Below are positions 25,080 through 33,462 of a stretch of 64,000 nucleotides of DNA, piece after piece. The position numbers and the translations under genes were made by a program. The DNA is from Echinicola strongylocentroti (lineage in GTDB: Bacteria; Bacteroidota; Bacteroidia; Cytophagales; Cyclobacteriaceae). The notes under the pieces were generated by a model. That model saw only the letters and a list, made by a program, of their open reading frames with translations. It searched no databases and was not told where the DNA came from. The first letter of the stretch is position 1. Each line of letters begins with the position of its first letter. Location of the stretch: positions 4,529,501-4,593,500 of the forward strand of contig NZ_CP030041.1 of the NCBI RefSeq assembly GCF_003260975.1, in the 5' to 3' direction.

Positions 25080-27805
25080 TTAGTCTTTACCTTGTACATC
25101 TTCACTTTGGCCAGGGTCTGTTCGTCCCTTGTGATGGCTTCTTCGATCTCATCGATCAGATATACAATGTTACGAATGCGGATAAGTGATGTCTTGGACA
25201 GGTTGATCATGTCCGCATCTGATAGTAATAACACCGATTCGTAAATCCGGGGCTTGCCCTGAATGGTTTCCAAATCCTTCCACCAAAAGCCCATGTGCTC
25301 CGATCGGATATTAAGGTCATATTGGTTGGCGTTGACGGTTTCATCGGCTTTGTAATGGTTGGCCGAAGCAAAGGAGTAGGGATCGCCATTGGCGGCGGTT
25401 TGCTGACCGTAAAATCCAAATATCCTTAATCCGATCTCCTTGTTTTCAATTCCCGCTTCGGGATTGTTGGCGGTCATCTCGATTGCAGGAAGTTTTTTAC
25501 CATCCACCCAAGCGTCTTTTAGGGAGTAGAGTGTCAGGGGTTTGTCAATCTTAAATTCGGATGCCTCCTCATCCTGCATCACAAAAGCATATAGCTCCCA
25601 AGCAGGGGATTCATCCTTTGCCTTCTCAAATCGAAAATAGGCCCCCAAGGATTGCACCAAGGCGATTTCTTCCAGTTCAGGATTAAGGGCTGTCATATCG
25701 GTGTATTTCTGCACCGTATAGTCAGGAGCCTCCGGAGGTTGGTTGTTCAGACCGTCAGCAAACAGCGGGTCCGGGTTGTCATAGGAAAAGGAAAAGCCAT
25801 TTTCTTGGGCATGTTTCAGCGTGTACACGCGGTGCGCCTGCTTGGTCAGGTCCAGCACGTCCCTGCTCCGGATGATGTTTCGGATAAAGCGGATGTCCAC
25901 CCGGTTTTGAAGGGGATTGAAGTCATATTTTAGGCCAAAGAAATTTTTGAGGCCTTTCAGGAATTCAGGACACGAAACATCAGGGAGATGGTTTTTGACC
26001 TTGATGGCCAGGTCCAGGACATTGCGATAGCTGTAATTGGGATTGTCGATATCGGGATTGTAAAGATTGCCCGTAATGCGGCTCACCCTATTGCCGGTGG
26101 AAGTGCTTTTCACCTCAACAAAATCCAAGGTTCGATTATTGTAAAGGAGCATGTGCTTAACCATGTCCTCCTCAAAAAACTCACCAGAAGCCACGATTCC
26201 CGCTTTGGCAAACACCTTTTTGACGACTTCGGTAAGGTAAAGAAAGGGGATGGCCGTGTGCTCCCAATTGGTGGCATCTTCCCAGGTGGAGAACACAGAA
26301 TTGGTGATATGGAGATAACCGTTGGGATCGTACCGGTTTACCTGACCATCAAATACGGCATTATTGCCTTCATATAGTTCACGGTTGTATAGTTGCGGAA
26401 AGGCAATCCTTTTGGATGGATCAAAATTGTCAAAATTTGACATGTCCAACCGGATATCATCATCCTCTCCCACGCGAAGGTTTCTGTTGTTAAATTCAAT
26501 CCATTCGCCTCTTCTGGTAGTGAATCCGGAAACGCTAATGGTGAGTGCGGTGCTTTGCTCGATTACCTTGATATAACTTCCACGGCCTATTTCATCATTC
26601 GAATAGACCACACTGGTTTCCATGGGGATGCCCAGCGAATGGAGCCAGTCCAGCACATCCTGATAAAAAATACTCAGCTGCTCCTGTACGTGATTATAAT
26701 ATTGATCTTCTTGTCCTGCCTGGACTTCTCCGGATATATCATAGTCGGCACGGTTCCATTGCTTAGTGGTACCGTTTACAGTGGTGTCCACACGCTCGGC
26801 CGTCGAAAATCCTGACAGGAACATGCTGAAGATTTTAAACGTCTCCTCTGGTTCGTTCAAGGTGATGATATCTTCATCCTCATAGCAGTCCCCAAGTTTG
26901 GTTTCGGCGAAAGCGGAAACAAAGAATCCTGAATTGAGCGCAAATACCGCTTCGATGGTGTCATCGTTAGCCTCTAGTATTTCGAGCTTCCCTTTATAGA
27001 TCCTATTGCCAGACTTCCACAGTTCCGCATCAAAAGGGACGGAAAAGTCCCATGCTGTTTGGGGATCATTAGGCAGGCCCAAGGCGGTCATGAGCGCCTG
27101 ATCGAGCGGAATGGTGATGGGATAGGAGTAATCCCCCACCAGATCACTGGTGAATATTCCGGTAATGCGTTTGCGCGTAAGCTGGTCGATAGGGATGGAT
27201 TTGCCCGCAACCCTAAGTTCTAAGGGCAAATATGCTACGGGAACACCTGGTTCGGTAGGCTTCGGATCCGGGTCAGGATCGGGCGGCGGAGCTTCCTCTT
27301 CGAAGTTGGCCGTTATAAACGTGTCCGAATCGGGCATGACAAAATCAAAGGAAGCCTGATCCGACACTTCTATTTCGTCAATGGTCCAATTTACAAATTG
27401 ATAGCCTTCATTGGCCGTGGCTAAAAGAGGGACGATGTCATTTTCTTCATGGATATATTCACCTGTTTCGTCCACTGCGCTTCCTCCTTCCGAGGGTGAG
27501 GCGATTACGGTAAGCGATAACTCTAGGGGAGGGGAGTTGGGATTGCACATGGTGTGGTCTGTGCAGGATCCTCCAGATGTAACTGTGTAGGGAAAAGAGA
27601 CCGTCTGTCCGGGGTTGTTGGCATCCTCAAAAGTTGGGGCAGTCTCAGAGCAGAGGTAGATGGTATTGGTGCCATCGCCATTGTCGTAAGCTTCCAATTC
27701 GGTCATGGAGACATTCGTCAAGGCACCATCCACAGGAGTGTAATTGACGAGATATTGCGATACCTCTCCTTGAGGTATCGTCCATTGGTGACAGATTCCG
27801 GCCAT
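25076..27805 (-). CDS. tail-associated protein with InlB B-repeat-like domain
   Basis: 909 aa. Residues about 100-170 form a divergent InlB B-repeat-like beta-grasp module (TVIASPSEGGSA ... ATANEGYQFVNWTID ... FVMPDSDTFITANFE). A Pro/Asp-rich linker (PPPDPDPDPKPTEPG) follows, then a large domain starting LPLELRVAGKSIPIDQL that resembles tail or baseplate hub proteins of Bacteroidota phages. The front module may help adhere to host surface polymers. It overlaps the neighbours on both sides by 1-4 nt. Confidence 0.7.
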   Translation of the reverse strand: MAGICHQWTIPQGEVSQYLVNYTPVDGALTNVSMTELEAYDNGDGTNTIYLCSETAPTFEDANNPGQTVSFPYTVTSGGSCTDHTMCNPNSPPLELSLTVIASPSEGGSAVDETGEYIHEENDIVPLLATANEGYQFVNWTIDEIEVSDQASFDFVMPDSDTFITANFEEEAPPPDPDPDPKPTEPGVPVAYLPLELRVAGKSIPIDQLTRKRITGIFTSDLVGDYSYPITIPLDQALMTALGLPNDPQTAWDFSVPFDAELWKSGNRIYKGKLEILEANDDTIEAVFALNSGFFVSAFAETKLGDCYEDEDIITLNEPEETFKIFSMFLSGFSTAERVDTTVNGTTKQWNRADYDISGEVQAGQEDQYYNHVQEQLSIFYQDVLDWLHSLGIPMETSVVYSNDEIGRGSYIKVIEQSTALTISVSGFTTRRGEWIEFNNRNLRVGEDDDIRLDMSNFDNFDPSKRIAFPQLYNRELYEGNNAVFDGQVNRYDPNGYLHITNSVFSTWEDATNWEHTAIPFLYLTEVVKKVFAKAGIVASGEFFEEDMVKHMLLYNNRTLDFVEVKSTSTGNRVSRITGNLYNPDIDNPNYSYRNVLDLAIKVKNHLPDVSCPEFLKGLKNFFGLKYDFNPLQNRVDIRFIRNIIRSRDVLDLTKQAHRVYTLKHAQENGFSFSYDNPDPLFADGLNNQPPEAPDYTVQKYTDMTALNPELEEIALVQSLGAYFRFEKAKDESPAWELYAFVMQDEEASEFKIDKPLTLYSLKDAWVDGKKLPAIEMTANNPEAGIENKEIGLRIFGFYGQQTAANGDPYSFASANHYKADETVNANQYDLNIRSEHMGFWWKDLETIQGKPRIYESVLLLSDADMINLSKTSLIRIRNIVYLIDEIEEAITRDEQTLAKVKMYKVKTK

Positions 27806-28941
27806 TATCGAGAATAAGCTAAGTTGTCAAATGCAAATCGGGCGGTAAATTCCGCAGTGTGCTGATAAACCCCATCAGTACGCATTAGGTGGTCGGTATT
27901 TTCCAATAGGAGCTTCCGCAGCTTGTTGCCCTCTACCAGGTAGGTGTGGTTACGTAATGTCATATCCTTCAATGCCAATTTTTCCTCCAGAGGCATATAT
28001 CCCGTGCGCAAGATCATGGAATCATGGGATTTTTGATTGAAGGTGCGGTAGGTACCTTCCTGTCCGTCATGATCAGGCACCACGGCCGTTTCGAACACTT
28101 CGCCAGTGGGTTGGTTGGAAAGGGCCATGACCCCCGTGAGCGGCAGGCTGTCAAATCCACCAAGGCTATTGCCATAATAGATTTGGGAGAAGTACTTTGG
28201 CCTGTGGTGGATTAACCTATAGGTTAATTTTTCCGCCGTACCGGTCAATCCGGTAATATCGATATCGACTGATTTGATCAAGTCAAAATTTGCGGGAAGG
28301 GTATAATTCCAATAGACAGGTCGGTACTGGGTAAGGGATCCCAAGGAACTGCTAAACGTATCATCCGGGGTGCCATCCAGGTACTTTACCACAGTGCGCA
28401 AGGTGGCGGCTCCCGAGATTAGCGGAAGGATGGAGAGGGTGATTTTTTCCTTCTTGAACAACCTCCTGGCCAATGGACGACTGGTCAGGAATAGATAAGC
28501 CGAATCGCTGACCAAATCATTTAGATTGTGGACATAGCTTTGTCCGGCCAGCCAAGCGTGAAAGATGGCCGATTGGCTGAAGGCAGTGGCTTCTATGCCA
28601 TCTACCACGTCCCGCGACTGTACCCGGTACCTTTTCACCAAGCCATCTATCTGCTGAACGGCGGATGATGTAAGGTCAGGCCGTTGAAAGGCCAAGGCTC
28701 CGGACAGTGATCGATGTAGAAATACAAACGCTTGATCGGTGTCGTAGGAGTAGGGGTTCAAAAACTCTCCGATCCTGCGAAAGGAATCACTTCCGTAATC
28801 GTCTTCGATTTCGAGTTGGCATTCGAGTTCGGAAGTACCTTCCCTGCCAGAAGCTGGATCCGCATCATCAGCAAAGGTAGCTTGGAGTGGATCCAGAACC
28901 GGGTGGATGGCTGGTAATGGTGTAGTGAGGGATGAGGCCAT
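27805..28941 (-). CDS. hypothetical tail protein, 378 aa
   Basis: Predominantly beta, no signal peptide. It begins MASSLTTPLPAIHPVLDPLQ. The position at the head of the tail-tip gene run and the overlapping stop/start with the 909-aa protein suggest a distal tail or baseplate role. I see no named domain. Confidence 0.65.
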   Translation of the reverse strand: MASSLTTPLPAIHPVLDPLQATFADDADPASGREGTSELECQLEIEDDYGSDSFRRIGEFLNPYSYDTDQAFVFLHRSLSGALAFQRPDLTSSAVQQIDGLVKRYRVQSRDVVDGIEATAFSQSAIFHAWLAGQSYVHNLNDLVSDSAYLFLTSRPLARRLFKKEKITLSILPLISGAATLRTVVKYLDGTPDDTFSSSLGSLTQYRPVYWNYTLPANFDLIKSVDIDITGLTGTAEKLTYRLIHHRPKYFSQIYYGNSLGGFDSLPLTGVMALSNQPTGEVFETAVVPDHDGQEGTYRTFNQKSHDSMILRTGYMPLEEKLALKDMTLRNHTYLVEGNKLRKLLLENTDHLMRTDGVYQHTAEFTARFAFDNLAYSR

Positions 28942-29033
28942 TTTGAAGAATCAAGATTCAAGATGAAAGTATCAAGACTGGATCGCATGGCGATTGGGGT
29001 CTTATTTCCTCACTAAGTTACCTTTGTTAACAG

Positions 29034-29141
29034 CTATTTGTTAGGACGCCTGTTAGGATGCTTCCATCCTTTTCCTAACCAGGAACAAATAAATAAGTAA
29101 AATGCGGCCGAATTAACAATAAACTCTAAAATCTGAATCAT
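29034..29141 (-). CDS. 35-aa small membrane peptide
   Basis: Reads MIQILEFIVNSAAFYLFICS then WLGKGWKHPNRRPNK. One hydrophobic helix is followed by a basic tail, a frequent layout of toxin-like or accessory membrane peptides. Its leader contains ACCAACTAAACCAAC, which is also found before the major capsid gene. A hairpin terminator lies upstream at 29171-29210. Too short to be sure it is translated. Confidence 0.4.
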   Translation of the reverse strand: MIQILEFIVNSAAFYLFICSWLGKGWKHPNRRPNK

Positions 29142-29170
29142 GGTAATTGTTGGTTTAGTTGGTAAAAACG

Positions 29171-29210
29171 AAAAAAGGCCAATCCTCAATTATGAGAATT
29201 GGCCTTTTTT
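29171..29210. terminator. bidirectional hairpin with A/T tracts
   Basis: AAAAAAGGCCAAT(C/T) arms with an ATTGGCCTTTTTT partner, loop around CTCAATTATGAG. It insulates the 35-aa gene from the region at 29.2-29.85 kb. Confidence 0.75.
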
Positions 29211-29443
29211 CGGCGAAATATTTAAGTACAATTTAGGAATTATAATTGAATAACTAAAGAGTTTTAATTTGCTATTTTAAAAAGTATATTAATAAACTCT
29301 TATATCTATATAATTTTTAATAACTGATATACAGTAGGTTATTGTGGTTTTATAAGGATTTCTAAGAACTTGTTAAAAAAATGAATGGCACATCAAAAGC
29401 TAATTTTTATCTTTAAACTATGTTGAACGGTACAGAAACAGAG

Positions 29444-29487
29444 AAACCTTGAACTCTCTGCTTCTGGATTGAAAGAGTTCAAGGTTT
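29444..29487 (+). promoter_or_regulatory. 14-bp leader hairpin before the 33-aa peptide
   Basis: AAACCTTGAACTCT (29444-29457) pairs perfectly with AGAGTTCAAGGTTT (29474-29487) around a 16-nt loop, ending 18 nt before the Shine-Dalgarno of the 33-aa reading frame. It could control translation or protect the mRNA. Confidence 0.55.
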
Positions 29488-29519
29488 TGAATAAACTAAA
29501 ATCAGAAAGGAGGTAAATT

Positions 29520-29621
29520 ATGCAGTATGAAATAATCCTTTTGATTCTAGCGTTCGGGTTGAATTCCATATTGGAACTATGGAAATCAATTCTCCAACGT
29601 TGGAATAGGGCTGAGAGGTAA
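29520..29621 (+). CDS. 33-aa hydrophobic peptide, type I toxin-like
   Basis: Reads MQYEIILLILAFGLNSILEL then WKSILQRWNRAER: one membrane helix followed by an amphipathic basic tail with two Trp. AGAAAGGAGGT lies 5 nt upstream of the ATG, an 11-nt match to the 16S anti-Shine-Dalgarno, which is exceptional in this phylum. A structured leader precedes it and a hairpin follows it. This layout fits type I toxins (Fst/Ldr/TisB-like); a tiny lysis or other membrane peptide is an alternative. It is the only gene seen between 29.21 and 29.85 kb. Confidence 0.5.
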   Translation: MQYEIILLILAFGLNSILELWKSILQRWNRAER

Positions 29622-29670
29622 TCAACCCATTCAAATCACCAATTTAGAGAACATGTGGTTTTAAAATTTC

Positions 29671-29704
29671 AGGAAAGCAGGCTTTTGGTCTGCTTTTCCT
29701 TTTT
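29671..29704 (+). terminator. terminator after the 33-aa peptide
   Basis: AGGAAAGCAG / CTGCTTTTCCT with a single bulge, followed by TTTTTC. Confidence 0.6.
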
Positions 29705-29849
29705 CAAATGTAAATGTATTTTTACTTAAAGTAAATAAATTATTTACTAAATCACAGATTCCTGGAGGCTATTACTCGCTTTCTCCAATATGATTATCAT
29801 TAGAAAGATGTTTTTGAGCTTGATTTAAATTATTAGTTAAACTTGATTC

Positions 29850-30269
29850 CTACAATCTCGGTCTCCCCACATTCCCTCTAGACCTTGATTCCAATGGCTC
29901 CTTTACTGAATTAATAGCGGCTTCCATAAGGGTGTAGCCCAAAATCCCTTGGAGGTCGTTTATGCGGCCATAGAAGGTACGGGAGTACCATTTTTTTGGA
30001 CGACGTTTTTTGATTTTGAGGAGCTGGGCGTTGGTTTCGGTGGATTCGATCTTTCTGGCGCGTCCGGCGCCCATGTCCACAAATCGTCCACGGACCAGGA
30101 ATTCCAGTTCAGCCTCTAAAAGATCGTTTGCTTTCTGGCTCACTTGATGGTCCAAGGAACGGTCGAGCTTTTCGGTGTCGTCGACCTTTAGCCGCTTCTT
30201 TTCGATGCGCAGCATCATTTCAGTGCGCTTGGTCCAGTTGGTCAGTATGTTGAGGACTTCGAGGTTCAT
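29850..30269 (-). CDS. hypothetical phage structural protein, 139 aa
   Basis: A basic, helical protein. It begins MNLEVLNILTNWTKRTEMML and has a conserved-looking W-Y-S-R-T-F-Y-G-R-INDLQ-ILGYTLMEAA segment near the C-terminus. It lies at the start of the tail-tip block. It may be a neck or tail-completion protein by position; I do not recognise the family. Confidence 0.6.
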   Translation of the reverse strand: MNLEVLNILTNWTKRTEMMLRIEKKRLKVDDTEKLDRSLDHQVSQKANDLLEAELEFLVRGRFVDMGAGRARKIESTETNAQLLKIKKRRPKKWYSRTFYGRINDLQGILGYTLMEAAINSVKEPLESRSRGNVGRPRL

Positions 30270-30333
30270 GAGTTAGATGTTAGACGCTAGATATTAGATA
30301 TTAGACTTGAGTCGGAGACTCTGGGTTAGTAAA

Positions 30334-30356
30334 GTGCTGGGGCGGAGACCCAGCAC
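30334..30356. repeat. GTGCTGGG-GCGGAGA-CCCAGCAC palindrome
   Basis: Hairpin element sharing its loop and flank with 32007-32029 while the stem differs by compensating changes (T-A here, G-C there). Confidence 0.6.
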
Positions 30357-30412
30357 AACCGATTATGGCATGGCGATCATGAGGCTCTCGACTCCGCTCG
30401 AGGTGGCATTTA

Positions 30413-30493
30413 CGTCATCGCGAGGCCGACGATAGGAGGACGAAGCGATCTAGTGCTATGGGGACGAGATCGCTTCGCAGGCTCGCGATGACG
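30413..30493. repeat. CGTCATCGCGAG...CTCGCGATGACG palindromic element, copy 1
   Basis: 81 bp with nearly perfect ends (12-bp inverted) and inner GAAGCGATC / GATCGCTTC pairing. It is a member of the widespread Bacteroidota 'GTCATTGCGAG' repeat family. It fills most of the gap 30270-30496. Confidence 0.85.
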
Positions 30494-30496
30494 GTA

Positions 30497-31021
30497 TCAA
30501 TCATTAGAATACCAATCGTCTTCTACGTATTGGAGTTGGGAGCCTTGGGCCATGTTGATTTCAAAACGCCATCCGTAGCAGTTTTGGAATACGGGGCCGA
30601 CTTTGTTGTACTTTACTTGGCTGAGGTCGAAGAGAGACAGCATCTTGGGGATACCAGTGCCTCGTCCACTGGCCAGTTGGACCTTGTGCCGGAACATCTG
30701 ATTGATGATGGCCATACCAATTTGCTTGCAGTTGTCCATCTTTAAGCGTTTATCTTCGGCATTCTGAATGGTTACCCGCTGTAGGATCATGAAGGCGCCA
30801 TAATTGGTGTCCCGGATATTGGAGTTGATATACTCAAGCTCGCCTTCGGGGTTTTCCAATACCATACAGGGATTAGCCATGTTCATGGCGGTCTGGGCTA
30901 CGCTTAGGATCTCGTCGATATCCATAAAAGCAAATCGAGGTGAATCTTCGGTATGGCTGATGGGTTTGTAATCCTTGGCCAGGTTAAGGAAGTATGATTC
31001 GTAATCGGTGTAATTGATCAT
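30497..31021 (-). CDS. hypothetical phage protein, 174 aa
   Basis: Starts MINYTDYESYFLNLAKDYKP. Mixed alpha/beta, soluble. Sitting between small structural genes it may be a head-tail connector or tail-terminator protein (position only). A palindromic repeat flanks it on each side (30413-30493 and 31053-31145). Confidence 0.6.
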   Translation of the reverse strand: MINYTDYESYFLNLAKDYKPISHTEDSPRFAFMDIDEILSVAQTAMNMANPCMVLENPEGELEYINSNIRDTNYGAFMILQRVTIQNAEDKRLKMDNCKQIGMAIINQMFRHKVQLASGRGTGIPKMLSLFDLSQVKYNKVGPVFQNCYGWRFEINMAQGSQLQYVEDDWYSND

Positions 31022-31052
31022 TGGTATAGACTTTAGACAATAGACATTAAAA

Positions 31053-31145
31053 CGTCATCGCGAGTCCGACCTTGGGAGGGCGAAGCGATCTTGTGCCTCG
31101 GAGACGAGATTGCCGCACTTCACGTTCGTTTCGTTCGCAATGACG
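31053..31145. repeat. palindromic element, copy 2
   Basis: 93 bp, CGTCATCGCGAG to CGCAATGACG, same family as 30413-30493. The right half is extended by TTCGTTTCGTTCG. Confidence 0.85.
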
Positions 31146-31150
31146 ATTTT

Positions 31151-31966
31151 TCATTTCTTCTTGGGTTTTTGATTGGCTTTTTGGATGCGGTGGCTGATAT
31201 CGGTGAGTGCAACGGTGAGGTTGGTCTTTCCGATTTCCTCAATTTGGGTCATGTCTTCTGCCAGGCTTTGGATTAGGGAAACCCATCCTCCGGAATTGGA
31301 TTTTCTTGGTTTGTTGCCTTTGGGTTTCTCCTCTTCCTTTTTGAAAATCAGGGGAAAGTTTTTGATCAGTAGGTTTCGGCAGCCATCAAACCACATAAGG
31401 ATGGCGATTTTGGTTCGGTGATCAATGGCCTTTATCTTCTTTGCCCGCTCGTTAACTTCACCATCCACCAGTGGAAGCCGACAATCATAAGCGTAATCCG
31501 GAGCGGTCTTCTTCCGTCTGGGACGGTAGATCACCGCAATGAATTTATCGAGCGTGTTTTCGTCCTTGGTCTTGAGGTAATCGAGGAAATGTTTTTCCGC
31601 CAAAATATACTCCCAAAGGGTGCAATTGGACAGCCTGTCCAGTGGTCCCGAAAATAGGACAAATCTACCCCCTATATTTTTTATTTTCTGGGTGGTAAAA
31701 TCCGGGAATTCGGCAAAGGATCGGGTAATGAAAATCAAATCTCCACGTTCGGTGATATTTGCCTGAAATAAGTAAAAGAAGCGGAGCCTTATCCGCTTCC
31801 ACCATGGCAGGGATTGAGTGAGTACAAGGAATAGGAGCTTGGCCAGATCAGTCCCAGCCTTCTTGGTGGTTGAGAGCCAAGCCGCAGTAATGAGTTGCTT
31901 ACGGCTCAGCTCGTCCCACCTTGAGGGTAGTGGATAGTTGGTATTTCGTATGGTGATTTGATGCAT
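31151..31966 (-). CDS. hypothetical phage protein, 271 aa
   Basis: Basic protein with a hydrophobic segment around KLLFLVLTQSLPWWKRIRLR and a Lys-rich end (NQKPKKK). It begins MHQITIRNTNYPLPSRWDEL. The position upstream of the tail genes could suit a tail assembly chaperone, but no slippery-site fusion partner is visible. Function unknown. Confidence 0.55.
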   Translation of the reverse strand: MHQITIRNTNYPLPSRWDELSRKQLITAAWLSTTKKAGTDLAKLLFLVLTQSLPWWKRIRLRFFYLFQANITERGDLIFITRSFAEFPDFTTQKIKNIGGRFVLFSGPLDRLSNCTLWEYILAEKHFLDYLKTKDENTLDKFIAVIYRPRRKKTAPDYAYDCRLPLVDGEVNERAKKIKAIDHRTKIAILMWFDGCRNLLIKNFPLIFKKEEEKPKGNKPRKSNSGGWVSLIQSLAEDMTQIEEIGKTNLTVALTDISHRIQKANQKPKKK

Positions 31967-32006
31967 GGCTATTTGGTTAGTTGATTCGGAGACTCAAGGT
32001 TTTGAG

Positions 32007-32029
32007 GTGCGGGGGCGGAGCCCCCGCAC
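32007..32029. repeat. GTGCGGGGG-CGGAG-CCCCCGCAC palindrome
   Basis: Partner of 30334-30356; 9-bp perfect stem. It lies in the 65-bp gap before the u-spanin-like gene end. Confidence 0.65.
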
Positions 32030-32031
32030 AA

Positions 32032-32544
32032 CTAAGGCGTTTTTATTTTGATGAATAGGATGATCGCGCCTATGACGATGGCCAGGGCGATACCGACTCC
32101 CATATAGGGGACAAGGTTGGGCTTTCGCTCGACCTCCATATCCAAATCGTCTTCTTCTAGGTTATCGGATTGCTCTGCACTTCCTTCAATAGAAGATTCA
32201 GTTTTTGTGTTCGATATTCCTCGTTCCGTTCCCTGAATATTCGACCGTGTATCTCGTCTTGTGCTATGGCGGATTGAATCTGCTTCTCCGACAAATTCAC
32301 CGTTAGCATTGATCTTGATCGGTTTGCCATTGGTGTAAACCGTAAGTCTGGATTCTTCGAATTCCCGAAAGGATTGGTCATATGATTGTTCGAATTCATT
32401 TTGGGCTTCATCTATGATTTGCTGATTAAATTCCGTTTTACTTTCCGACTGCTGTCGGATAGAAGTCTTCTGCTTGGTCTTGAATACAGAGCAGGAGGAT
32501 AGGAGCAATAGTGCACTAATGAGTAATCCAGTCGGCCACTGCAT
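32032..32544 (-). CDS. u-spanin-like lipoprotein (lysis)
   Basis: Start MQWPTGLLISALLLLSSC at 32544 gives a lipobox with Cys18. A Gln/Glu/Ser-rich periplasmic linker follows, and one C-terminal membrane helix (VGIALAIVIGAIILFIKI). A lipoprotein end plus an inner-membrane end is the unimolecular spanin layout (as in phage T1 gp11), which fuses inner and outer membranes at lysis. It overlaps the endolysin gene out of phase. An ATG at 32607 would lack a signal sequence at the front and is less likely. Confidence 0.65.
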   Translation of the reverse strand: MQWPTGLLISALLLLSSCSVFKTKQKTSIRQQSESKTEFNQQIIDEAQNEFEQSYDQSFREFEESRLTVYTNGKPIKINANGEFVGEADSIRHSTRRDTRSNIQGTERGISNTKTESSIEGSAEQSDNLEEDDLDMEVERKPNLVPYMGVGIALAIVIGAIILFIKIKTP

Positions 32545-33172
32545 AGATCTGTCGTTTAAGTCGTTTCTTTCTATAGACGCCATCGCCCTCCCGGGATCCG
32601 GCATCATTGGTGTTCCCTTCCACGGTGACGGCGTATTTTTCTGTCCATTCGTGGATAAATCCTACATGTGCGATGCGCTTTTTTGTGCTAAAATAGATCC
32701 CAAACACATCCCCAGATTGTGGATTGCCTTTTGCTTCGCTGTTTCGCTGATAGATTACCCTTGAGGCGGGAAACCAGCTTGGAGACCAGGCATTGGCCCC
32801 TGAAGCCGGTAACCCATTTTCACTCAGCACCCACTTCACAAAGGCCGCGCACCAGGCGTAGCCTTCTCCAAGTCCTACCGATGCCAAATACTTTTTGATA
32901 GCTGGGCCATGGTTGTTTTTTCCAACCTCCAGTTGGCCGACTTCTTCTAGGAATGTGGCTGTGACCTGATGACGGATACTTAGTGTATCCGTCATCGCGA
33001 GTCCGACCTTGGAAGGGCGCTGCGATCTTTCCTCAGGAAGAGGAGATTGCTTCACTTTGCTTCGCTCCGTTCGCAATGACGGTAGGTCTTCTACAGGTAG
33101 GCGGCTACCAGGATCACTCCGGCAAGCAATAAGGAGAGATAGACCAAGCAGAATAATAGTAGTCTTTGCCAT
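32516..33172 (-). CDS. exported CHAP/TIGR02594-like endolysin
   Basis: 218 aa. An N-terminal lipoprotein signal (LLIAC, Cys17) is followed by a spacer and a CHAP-type amidase/peptidase domain, with GEGYAWCAAFVKWVL (catalytic Cys108) and KKRIAHVGFIHEW (catalytic His169). It should cleave peptidoglycan at lysis. Oddity: residues about 31-61 are encoded by a copy of the dispersed palindromic repeat (32990-33081), which lengthens the spacer without breaking the frame. It lies between the membrane proteins and the spanin. Confidence 0.8.
   Translation of the reverse strand: MAKTTIILLGLSLLIACRSDPGSRLPVEDLPSLRTERSKVKQSPLPEERSQRPSKVGLAMTDTLSIRHQVTATFLEEVGQLEVGKNNHGPAIKKYLASVGLGEGYAWCAAFVKWVLSENGLPASGANAWSPSWFPASRVIYQRNSEAKGNPQSGDVFGIYFSTKKRIAHVGFIHEWTEKYAVTVEGNTNDAGSREGDGVYRKKRLKRQIYAVADWITH
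32990..33081. repeat. palindromic element, copy 3, inside the endolysin gene
   Basis: 92 bp, CGTCATCGCGAG to CGCAATGACG. Same family as 30413-30493, but read in frame as part of the endolysin linker. Confidence 0.85.
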
Positions 33173-33462
33173 GGGGTCAGTTTTAAGTAATCTTTGATAT
33201 AGACTGTTTTTCGGTAATAGTCGAACAGGAATTTGAAATTAAAGCGGATGCCCATAAAGGCCGCAGTACTGAGAATCGGCAAGATGACCACTGTGACCAA
33301 TACTGTCTGAAATATTCCCCAATCAAATACTCCTGCAGTAGGATCTATCCACCGGATTATAGGAATGGAAGCGGCAAATAGGAGAATGCTAACAGGCACT
33401 GACCATAGTTCTGGCCAGAGTTTGATAAATGAAAGGAGGCGTTCTTTTATTTTAGTTATCAT
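33091..33462 (-). CDS. holin-like three-helix membrane protein
   Basis: 123 aa with three hydrophobic segments (SVPVSILLFAASIPII, VLVTVVILPILSTAAF, LLFCLVYLSLLLAGVILVAA) separated by a basic loop. It is immediately upstream of the endolysin and downstream of another membrane protein, so a holin or regulator of lysis is likely. No named holin family is recognised. Confidence 0.65.
   Translation of the reverse strand: MITKIKERLLSFIKLWPELWSVPVSILLFAASIPIIRWIDPTAGVFDWGIFQTVLVTVVILPILSTAAFMGIRFNFKFLFDYYRKTVYIKDYLKLTPWQRLLLFCLVYLSLLLAGVILVAAYL

Noticed and set aside
31418..31657. 79-aa plus-strand frame in the 271-aa gene
   Set aside because: Antisense shadow without own signals.
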